This document shows, piece after piece, positions 7,158 through 15,700 of a DNA stretch of 37,917 nucleotides. Made by a program: the position numbers and the translations under genes. The stretch covers positions 1 through 37,917 of the IMG/VR virus record IMGVR_UViG_3300028388_001955. One strand, given 5' to 3'. Origin of the DNA: a virus. The notes beneath the pieces are model-generated. The model was not told the origin of the DNA. It was given only the letters and a program-made list of their open reading frames with translations, and searched no databases. Position 1 is the first letter of the stretch. Each line of letters begins with the position of its first letter.

Positions 7158-9604
7158 TGTCACGTACTTTAACCGACTTCAATAGAAGAAACCTAAACTT
7201 TAATGATTACAAAATTGGTGAGGTGTTACCCGAGCACTTCACCAAGCAGTATCCTACTCTAATAACATTTTTAGAGAAGTATTATCAATTTATGGATTCT
7301 GATGTTAATCTTGGGTATGCTAAGACAATCCACGATTTACTAACAGTGCGAGACATAGAAGCCACTCCAATTAATTTGTTGGATCAGTTAATTAATGAAA
7401 TTGGTGTAGGAATCTTATCAGAGGACTTTTTTCTCAATCCACGGATCGCCGCCAAACTAATGGCCGACTTCTATCGTGTAAAGGGGACACTTTTTTCATC
7501 GGAAGGTTTCTTTAGAGCTTTCTACAATTCAGAGGTAGAGGTAAAGTATCCCAAAGACAATATCTTTATTGTAAACCAATCGTTAATTGGTCCAGAAGAT
7601 CTTGATGTTCTCCAAGACGGTAGACTATATCAAATTTATTCTGTGTTGGTTAGATCAGAAATACCAATTGTTGAGTGGTCTGATCTGTATAAGAAGTTAG
7701 TTCACCCCGCTGGTTTTTATCTTGGATCAGAGGTTATTATTAGCACGTTTGCTGACTTCCTTATTGGGGAAATGCCAACTGCACTTCCAGACAGTGGTGC
7801 TAATACTGTTACATTTGAAACAGTAAATCTTGGAGAAGATATAACAGACGATATTGTTCTCGAAGCGCAAGCAGCACGAGGAGAAATTGAAGTAACTGGA
7901 CTATTATACGACTCGTCCACGCGCCTGCGAATTTCTTATGAGAATAGTGTCGACAAGATTGATCAATTTACTGTTGATGAGTTGGACAGCAACTATCCGA
8001 GTATTACTCAGTTGGTTATGGCTACATCTCCAACCGCAGATGCTGACTGGCTAAAAGTTTCCAACCAGGCAGAAACAGCAGACCGACGCAAATACGGATA
8101 TATTTTTGATTCTTCGGATGCAACAGGATATGTAAAACCAATTCCAGAAACTTCTGCAGGAATTAGGCTAATTGGTACATATTCCGCATCAGCCGATTTC
8201 GGCGGCAGCCAGCTGGTGGACGTTCGTAACGATATTGTTTTAGCTGATAGCACACTACCAATTCAAGCGGGTGACTTTATTCTCGCGGCGTCAGGTTTTT
8301 CTTATAGAGGAATACTCGGGACATCTGGTCAAGCAGTAACAATGTTAACAGACTCTTCTGTAGATGTTGCTGTACAATTGCCTTGGGTTAGGTGGAATGT
8401 CGGTGATTTATCAACAGCTTTGAGACCTGCATATAATTATATTGCTAATGATAGCAACCTGTTCCCAACGTTTATCGAGATAGGGCCGTCTGGGTCTAGC
8501 GGTAACTCTAGTAACTTGCACATTTGGGTGTTTAGAGGAGTTGATAGCGATAAGCCAATTGATATCGCTGCGCAGCGAACAACAGGTGTTGGTGCATCAG
8601 AATCAACGGAAAATATTATTGATGGATATAGAGCCTGGAACAACGCTGACGGTTTAGCACGATATGACAGTGTTGCGCCAGAAACACTTGGCGCGATGAT
8701 GATGACATTTATGTATGCAAGAACGATTGCACCGTGGCAAGGATCAACGATAAACAACTTTGCTGATTCTGCTTTAACTACACAATCGAGTGACACATAT
8801 GATGGTTCTATGGCGTCATTTGTTTACAGCCAATTTGATAGCACTGGGCTATACGCACCAGAAGGTCAACTAGATGTTGATTTCTATCAAACAGCAACAC
8901 GTGAGTATAATTCATCTATTAACTTAGCGATTCGTCCTGCTGCTCGAACACCACAGCTAACTTATAAAGGTGCTGTGTATTATGAGCGCAACCAGGGTGA
9001 TAATGCTGATCATATTATTGATTACTCTTCACTAACTCCTGAAGCCGGTGATGTCGCACTATTCTTAATCCAGAACGAGGGAGAAGGTAGTTTCACCTAT
9101 AAACAGCCTAAAAACACTGTCGAGATATTTAACGAAAACCTCGGAGGGTTGGGTGGTCCTCCTTCTGCACGCGTTGCATATAAGGTGTTGGATTCCGCGG
9201 GTGATAACACATTAAGATTTGGAACGTGGAATAACGATGGTACGATCGTTTCGACACTGTTGTTCACCGACGCTGCTGCACCTGTCCTCGCAGCAACAGA
9301 GTCTGATGGGTCGCATGATACCTCAGCGATCGTTTGGGGTAATGCGTCGGTCAATGCTGGTGATTATCTAATTGCGTTTGTTTCTGGTAGAAATGCAGGC
9401 ACGCTCGGCACACCAGCTGGATATACAAACATCCACAGCGACAACGCATTTTTCCTTTTAGGTACTAACGGATCTACAATTAACACATCGTACAAAGTAA
9501 TTGCAGCGGGTGGTGTTGAATCACCAGATAGCAGCACATGGTCTGGTGGCGGTGGATGGTTTAGTAACCTGGTCGTTGTCTCTCAAAAACCGTCAACTAT
9601 ATAA
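7157..9604 (+). CDS. Baseplate wedge-associated chimera: wedge N-terminus plus adhesin-like C-terminus
   Basis: Residues 1-230 look like a protein that commonly follows gp6 in marine T4-like phages ('LPEHFTKQYPTLITFLEKYY', 'NPRIAAKLMADFYRVKG', 'SSEGFFRAFYNSEVEVKYPK'). This is the position of gp7 in T4, but gp7 identity is not shown. Residues about 340-815 look like two consecutive beta-rich modules with the pattern 'AGDFILAASG' / 'AGDYLIAFVSG' and a Gly-rich end. This is typical of fibre or adhesin domains, so the protein may anchor to the wedge by its N-terminus and display a surface domain. It overlaps gp6 by 1 nt. Wedge association is supported by synteny; any receptor-binding role is inference. 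Confidence 0.65.
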   Translation: MSRTLTDFNRRNLNFNDYKIGEVLPEHFTKQYPTLITFLEKYYQFMDSDVNLGYAKTIHDLLTVRDIEATPINLLDQLINEIGVGILSEDFFLNPRIAAKLMADFYRVKGTLFSSEGFFRAFYNSEVEVKYPKDNIFIVNQSLIGPEDLDVLQDGRLYQIYSVLVRSEIPIVEWSDLYKKLVHPAGFYLGSEVIISTFADFLIGEMPTALPDSGANTVTFETVNLGEDITDDIVLEAQAARGEIEVTGLLYDSSTRLRISYENSVDKIDQFTVDELDSNYPSITQLVMATSPTADADWLKVSNQAETADRRKYGYIFDSSDATGYVKPIPETSAGIRLIGTYSASADFGGSQLVDVRNDIVLADSTLPIQAGDFILAASGFSYRGILGTSGQAVTMLTDSSVDVAVQLPWVRWNVGDLSTALRPAYNYIANDSNLFPTFIEIGPSGSSGNSSNLHIWVFRGVDSDKPIDIAAQRTTGVGASESTENIIDGYRAWNNADGLARYDSVAPETLGAMMMTFMYARTIAPWQGSTINNFADSALTTQSSDTYDGSMASFVYSQFDSTGLYAPEGQLDVDFYQTATREYNSSINLAIRPAARTPQLTYKGAVYYERNQGDNADHIIDYSSLTPEAGDVALFLIQNEGEGSFTYKQPKNTVEIFNENLGGLGGPPSARVAYKVLDSAGDNTLRFGTWNNDGTIVSTLLFTDAAAPVLAATESDGSHDTSAIVWGNASVNAGDYLIAFVSGRNAGTLGTPAGYTNIHSDNAFFLLGTNGSTINTSYKVIAAGGVESPDSSTWSGGGGWFSNLVVVSQKPSTI

Positions 9605-9613
9605 GGTTATCAG

Positions 9614-10924
9614 ATGACTCGGCAAAACATTTATACTGGATTGCAGCCCAACACAGACAGTGGAGACGACCTTCGTGACACGTTCATTAAGGTCGAAGCA
9701 AACTTTGCCGATCTATATAACTGGTTGGGGGGAGATAGTGTTCAATTACCAACCGTAACGACATTACACCGTAACGTTGAAGTTGAAGACAGTGGTTACT
9801 TAAATAGTTTTTATGATATGTACGTGTTTAACAACGATTCCAATATGACAGTAAACCTATCTGATGGATGGCAGCGAGGGCAAATCAAAACATTGGTCAA
9901 TAACGGTGCAGGAATTGTTACGGTACAACCAGACAACTTTGCTCAAGGGACGTCAATGTCGTTTAACCAATATGATGCATGTGATGTAATTTGGGATAGC
10001 ACAAATTGGTTAGTTCTTGGAGATTATATTTTCGTAACTGTTGGACCGAAAGCATATAATGCTGTATTTTCGTCAATGCAGCCTGCTGCTGGTTGGGGAT
10101 TTGTTAAAAGAAACGCGTTCTATATTGGACCAGCAGCAACAGTTGCAAATGCCGCAGATTCATCGCAAACCACAGATCTATTCTTCAACTCAAACGGCTT
10201 TGTTGTTGTTGATTCGGCGCCATATGGTGATAGTAACACAAGAGTGGTCACACTGTATGATCAGTTTGGATCGGAAGACTTGACCGCAACAATATCCAAT
10301 GATGTTAGATTGTCGTTACCAGATAGTGCATCCAAGTCTTGTTACTTGAGGTTTACTGGGAATGGTGGGTTGGTTTCGGATAGGTTTATTGGTCCTGTAT
10401 CTGTTGATAGTGCGCGGCCATCGTGGGAACCAGAGAATCCTGTTTGGGCATTAAACCTAATTCGCACTCAAACATTTGGTGCTTTGACTAAAGTGTTTGG
10501 TGTTGAAGGTAATCCAAACTTTATGGAATACGGATTGTGGGCAAATGCTTCAGGCACTATAGAAGGACGTGTTGATGGTAGTTCAAATGTTGTGTGGTCG
10601 AATACAAGTTGGACGGCTGATTCTGCAACTGTACGCAATAGAATTACTCGACTAATCGGAGATATATCTCAAGCAGATAGTGCATTGGGTTATCAAAATA
10701 ATGTGTTAGTAGCTACAACACCTTTTGATGGTAAGGTCAACTATGATTCAGATAATGATATATTCGAGCTTGGCGGCGGACCTGACTTGATCGGCAACGA
10801 CTTTGTTGGAGGTATAGTTGAAATTACCGTGTTTAACTCTACTTCTCCTCTAACCGATTCTGAGCGTACAACATTAGACGAAAAGCTAGCTTTGGTTATC
10901 GATTCTGCGACAGGTGTGTTGTAA
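9614..10924 (+). CDS. Fibre-like structural protein with C-terminal lectin-like domain
   Basis: Residues 1-50 carry the motif seen at the N-terminus of many T4-like fibre proteins ('NIYTGLQPNTDSGDDLRDTF', then 'KVEANFADLYNWLGGDS'). Residues 1-145 align end to end with the separate protein at 10959-11402. Residues about 150-436 are an added domain whose second half ('NFMEYGLWANASGTIEGRVDG' region, 'GGIVEITVFNS', 'LTDSERTTLDEKLA') resembles concanavalin/LamG-like folds. The gene lies between the wedge-like gene and gp8, so the product is probably a baseplate appendage attached by the shared N-terminal module. No T4 homologue is recognised. Confidence 0.6.
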   Translation: MTRQNIYTGLQPNTDSGDDLRDTFIKVEANFADLYNWLGGDSVQLPTVTTLHRNVEVEDSGYLNSFYDMYVFNNDSNMTVNLSDGWQRGQIKTLVNNGAGIVTVQPDNFAQGTSMSFNQYDACDVIWDSTNWLVLGDYIFVTVGPKAYNAVFSSMQPAAGWGFVKRNAFYIGPAATVANAADSSQTTDLFFNSNGFVVVDSAPYGDSNTRVVTLYDQFGSEDLTATISNDVRLSLPDSASKSCYLRFTGNGGLVSDRFIGPVSVDSARPSWEPENPVWALNLIRTQTFGALTKVFGVEGNPNFMEYGLWANASGTIEGRVDGSSNVVWSNTSWTADSATVRNRITRLIGDISQADSALGYQNNVLVATTPFDGKVNYDSDNDIFELGGGPDLIGNDFVGGIVEITVFNSTSPLTDSERTTLDEKLALVIDSATGVL

Positions 10925-10928
10925 TGGG

Positions 10929-10936
10929 TATAAATA
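10929..10936 (+). promoter_or_regulatory. T4-type late promoter box within an inverted repeat
   Basis: Exact TATAAATA in the 34-nt gap before the gene at 10959. It is framed by TGGGT (10925-10929) and ACCCA (10938-10942), which are complementary. The box itself is strong evidence of late transcription; the significance of the flanking inverted repeat is unknown. Confidence 0.72.
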
Positions 10937-10958
10937 AACCCAACCAACGGAGCTAGGG

Positions 10959-11402
10959 ATGGCAAGAAGTAATATTAATACAGGTATAACTGGTAACGAC
11001 GGCCGCGGCGACGACTTGCGCACGGCGGCGACAAAGGTAAACGATACGTTCACCGAGTTATACCAAAACATTGGAGGGGATAGTGATATCTTACCTCTAG
11101 TAACAACTATTCATAATAACACTACTATTGGTGCTGATGGTACATTAGATAGCAACGTTTCTTACTATATCTTCACTAGCGATTCCGACATCAATCTTGT
11201 ATTACCAGATGGCTCTGCAACAGGACAGTATAAACTATTTACAAATAGGGGTTTGGGCAGTGCTCTAATTACTCCAAACAATTGGGCGCACGACGACGAG
11301 GGCGCGTTGGTTCAGTTGGCTGAAAATGGGTCAATGAGAATGGTGTGGGATGGAACGCAGTGGTTAATTGTCGGCAACGCATCAGATATAACAATTACGT
11401 AA
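10959..11402 (+). CDS. Short fibre-like paralogue of the upstream protein
   Basis: 147 residues, collinear with the first 145 residues of the protein at 9614-10924. Shared features include the 'GDDLR' turn, the 'FxxLY' helix, 'GGDS', 'LPxVTTxHxN', a 'DG...GQ.K...N.G' segment and the final 'WLxxG'. It lacks the large C-terminal domain. The simplest reading is a tandem duplication in which one copy kept only the attachment module, perhaps as an adaptor or spacer. It has its own late promoter, and its start follows CGGAGCTAGGG, a good Shine-Dalgarno region. Confidence 0.6.
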   Translation: MARSNINTGITGNDGRGDDLRTAATKVNDTFTELYQNIGGDSDILPLVTTIHNNTTIGADGTLDSNVSYYIFTSDSDINLVLPDGSATGQYKLFTNRGLGSALITPNNWAHDDEGALVQLAENGSMRMVWDGTQWLIVGNASDITIT

Positions 11403-11416
11403 CTTGGGATTAACAA

Positions 11417-12739
11417 ATGGCGGTCATCACAAATAAACTCAAAAAGATTCTAGCTCAGGATCTAAAAGACGACTTTGATAGCGCAGGGACATATTATTAT
11501 GTTGGCCTCGGTCGTTCTGAGCTGTGGAATGATTCTGACATTGTTCCTGATGTAGACAATAGCTATAGAGAAGCAACGCTTTTTAGATATGATTTACAAG
11601 GGGTTAAACTAGTAGATGACGCTGAATTTGTTGTTCCAAGAAACAACTGGGTAGCTGGTACAATTTATTCTGCATATGATGATAATACGTTTTTAGCCCC
11701 TGAAAACCCTTATTATGTTATAACTCAGTCTAATCAAATTTACGTATGTGTTCAACAAGGTAAAAACGCTCTAGGTCAGGCGGTTCCGTCTGTTGTAGAG
11801 CCTACCAGCACAGCTGTTACACCTCAAACACTATCTGATGGATATACATGGAAATTTTTATATTCTATTAGTGCGTTTGAAGCTAACCGATTCCTAGCTG
11901 CCAACTGGATGCCTGTAACAATTATTGACTCTTCTGATGGTAGCTTTAAACAAGATCAGCAAATTGCTGTACAAAATGCAGCTATCCCTGGAGAGATATT
12001 AAGCATTGTTGTTACTAACGGAGGAACCGGTTATTCATCAGCACCAACGATAACAATTACCGGTAACGGAGATAGTGCCGAAGCAACCGCGACTATTTCT
12101 GGTGGTTCCGTTGTTAAGGTAGAGATGACCAACAGAGGAAGTGGTTACACAGCAGCAGATGTAGAGTTTTCTTCCGGTGATGCAACAGCTCGAGCAGTAT
12201 TGTCTCCAATTAATGGTTTAGGTGCCGATCCTCGCGATGATCTAAGATCAACATCTTTAATGTTTAATGGTAGACCGGATGGAGATGAGGGTGGTAAACT
12301 ACCAATTGACCAAGATTTTAGACAGATTGGATTGCTGCGCGGATTAACACTTGTTAACACAGATTCTGATTTTACAGCTAGTGCAGGCATTGCTTTGCGT
12401 AAGCTGACGTTCCAAGGCGGAGCAACGCCATTTACAATTGATAACATCGTTGTGGGTCAAACTTCTGGTGCAAAAGGTGTTATTGATATTACAGATTCAG
12501 CTGCAGGTTTATGGTATCACCAAAATGAAACAACCGGGTTTAGAAATTTTGTGTTGGGGGAGCCGTTGGTTTCAGAGAACACATCAGGAGCAACGGTGGC
12601 TGGATCGGCAATTCTCGATAGCGACCTTGATCCTGACTTTAATAAATATTCCGGTCAAGTTCTTTACATTGATAATAGAACATCGATTACTAGGTCTTCC
12701 GGTGAAACGCAAGACATTAAGATTATTGTTAAACTTTAA
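11417..12739 (+). CDS. gp8: Baseplate wedge subunit gp8-like
   Basis: 440 residues, compared with about 334 in T4. The N-terminus has the typical gp8 pattern 'YYYVGLGRSELWNDSD', followed by 'YREATLFRYDLQGVKLVDDA', 'PRNNWVAGTIYSAYDD', 'YVCVQQG' and 'GYTWKFLYSISA'. gp8 dimers sit on the outer wedge in T4. The extra length lies around residues 195-270, a beta-repeat insert ('GGTGYSSAPTITITGNGDSA', 'NRGSGYTAADVEFSSG') of the kind often found in environmental phage structural proteins. Confidence 0.8.
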   Translation: MAVITNKLKKILAQDLKDDFDSAGTYYYVGLGRSELWNDSDIVPDVDNSYREATLFRYDLQGVKLVDDAEFVVPRNNWVAGTIYSAYDDNTFLAPENPYYVITQSNQIYVCVQQGKNALGQAVPSVVEPTSTAVTPQTLSDGYTWKFLYSISAFEANRFLAANWMPVTIIDSSDGSFKQDQQIAVQNAAIPGEILSIVVTNGGTGYSSAPTITITGNGDSAEATATISGGSVVKVEMTNRGSGYTAADVEFSSGDATARAVLSPINGLGADPRDDLRSTSLMFNGRPDGDEGGKLPIDQDFRQIGLLRGLTLVNTDSDFTASAGIALRKLTFQGGATPFTIDNIVVGQTSGAKGVIDITDSAAGLWYHQNETTGFRNFVLGEPLVSENTSGATVAGSAILDSDLDPDFNKYSGQVLYIDNRTSITRSSGETQDIKIIVKL

Positions 12740-12749
12740 GTAGGATAAT

Positions 12750-15700
12750 ATGACTAGCACAGTTACACAAAGCCTGTTTTCCACCGTCTATAAGGATGAT
12801 TACACAGATAGTGATCACTATCATCGAATCCTTTTTAATGGTGGACGTGCTCTGCAAGCCCGCGAACTTACGCAGATGCAAACTATCATTCAGAGCGAGG
12901 TTGCACGGTTTGCGCGGAACATCTTTAAAGAAGGTGCGGCTGTAAATCCTGGTGGTCCTACAGTTAATGATAAGTATGAATTTATTAAACTAGACACTTC
13001 TTTAAACTCGTTACCTGCAAATCCGGATGATTTGATTGGAACAATTTTTACAGGTGCTACATCAAACTTGCGCGCTGAAGTGCTACAAGTTGTTCCTGTT
13101 GAAGGATCAGATCCAGCAACACTATATGTTCGTTATCTCGGTAATGCGGACAGTGATGGTACCACAACGCTGAGAATGACAGCTGGTGAAAATATCACAA
13201 ACGGCGCAACAACGTTAACTGTTCAAACAACCAACACAACAGTAAATCCAGCAGTCGGCCGCGGTGTTAGAGTTTCAAACGCTGCTGGTGACTTTTGGGC
13301 CGTTGGACACTTCGTGTTTGCTCAACCACAATCGATTATTGTTAGTAAGTATAGTGATAATTATACTGGGGTTGTGGGCTTTGTTGTAACAGAAGATGTA
13401 GTAACTGCTGAAGATAAAAGCGCGCTATATGACAACCAGGGCGATGTTCCAAATACGTCCGCACCTGGAGCAGATCGTTACAGAATACGCCTGACATTAG
13501 TTGATCAAGCTAATGTTGATAGCGATCAGATGTTTATCTTTTTTGTCAAGATTGTCAACTCACGAGTTGTAGATCAAGCAAGAGGAACAGACGATTACAA
13601 TAAGATTAATGAGTTGCTAGCTCTACGAACAAAGGAAGAGTCAGGTAACTATGTTGTACGTCCTTATCGCTTAAAGTTTAATCAAGATTCCGATACATCA
13701 TTTCTAATTGCTGATATTTCTGAAGGAACAGCATATGTTAATGGGTATCGTACAACACGTGATTTCCCAACAAAAATTCGTATACAAAAACCAAATACAA
13801 CGACAACAATCAATAACGAAGTTGTTGCCGCTGATTATGGTAACTACATTATCGCTAACTCATTAACTGGGGTTCCAAACGTAAGTGTTAATGAGCAATG
13901 GAATATTAAAAATGATTCGTCCTATGCTGGTAGCATAATTGGTACTGCTCGAATCAGATCAGTTGAAGAAGATGGTGCGTTCTACAACCTATACTTGTTT
14001 GACATTCAAATGTCAGGCAACAACAGCTTTAGATCTGCAAAAAGTATTGGTGCGGATTCAGCTAACTTTGCAAACATTGAACTGCAGAATAACCAAGCCG
14101 TACTTATTGCTGCAAATAACAATGACCTTTTATTTCCTCTTCCAACAGAACGCCCATCTTCTTTAAGTGATATTAGCCTACAAGTACAAAAACGTTTTAC
14201 TGTCGTTACAGACGGATCAGGTAACGCTACATTAAGTTCAGGTCTTCTTTCAGCTGGAGAAACATGGGTCGACACAAATGCGTGGGTACTGGCTGTTGAT
14301 TCTAGCGGTCAAAACATTTCTTCAACAGCGACTGTCACGGGATCTGGTACAACAACCGCATCTATTACAGGAACTGGAGCTGCGAACTCAACGATTGAAG
14401 TGCTCGCGTATGTTAATGTTTCTGCGGGTACTTCTCGGTCTAAAACACTTACAGAAACGACTGTTACAACAACAATCGATAGTGATGGTAATGGTTTAAA
14501 GTTTATCGATCTAGGTAAAGCTGATATTTACGACGTTTCAAGAATTAGACAAACAGATAGTGATGGAGCTGATCTAACTAGCTCATTCCGCTTGGATAAC
14601 GGCCAAAGAGATAATTACTATGGTGTTGGGCGCTTAATTCTAAAGGGTGGATTCACCACACCGTCGGGTAATGTTTTCGCGCGGTTCCGTTATTTTGATC
14701 ATGGAACAGGAAACTTCTTTGCAGTAAACAGTTATGCGATTGATTATGCTGATATTCCATCATACACACTTGCTGATGGAACAACGGTCTCGTTGCGCGA
14801 TGTGATCGATTTCCGTCCTCGTATTGATGATACAGGAACAAATTTCAGCGACGCATCGGCTAAGGTTAATCCTCTACCCAAACCAACTGATCTTGTACAA
14901 GCAGATGTTACATATTACCTACCACGATACGACCGCTTAGTTATTAATGAATTGGGCGAAATCTCCATTTTGCAAGGAACACCGGATCTTAACCCAAGAT
15001 TCCCATCTGTGCCAGATGACGCACTCAACCTTTATGACATTCGTCTAAACCCAAATACGATTAGTGAATCAGATCTTGAGCTGACATTGATTGAGAACAA
15101 GCGTTATACGATGTCAGACATTGCGCAGTTAGAACAGCGAATCGACAGGCTAGAAGAAACAACTACTCTTAACCAATTGGAAGTTTCAGCTGAAACGTTA
15201 GCTGTTCTTGACTCTGCTGGTCTACTAAGAACCAAAGCTGGATTCCTCGCTGATAACTTTAGTGATCACTTCTTCTCTCAGACAGCTGCAGATGATTACC
15301 GAGCGTCAATTGACCCAGAGGAAAGACTTCTGCGTCCATCAATTGTTGGCAAGAGCATTCGTCTAGTATACGACAGTGATGCCTCGACTAATACTATCCT
15401 TAAAGGAGATAATGTTTATATCAAATACACAGAACAACCACTAATTGAACAAGATTTTGTTTCTGGAACAGAAAACATTAACCCATTTGCGGTTGTTACG
15501 GGAACAGGGGAAATAAGACTTTCGCCAGCATCCGATAACTGGAGAAACACCCAGTTTGTTTCCCCTCGAGTGATTGATGGTCCTCCAAGATTAGCAAACT
15601 TTCTTGGGTTGTTGTTTGGAGAGTGGCGTTGGCAATGGTTTGGCCGCACACAAACAACTACAAGAAGATTTGCACCAGGCCGCGGCCGCGGTTCTACGGA

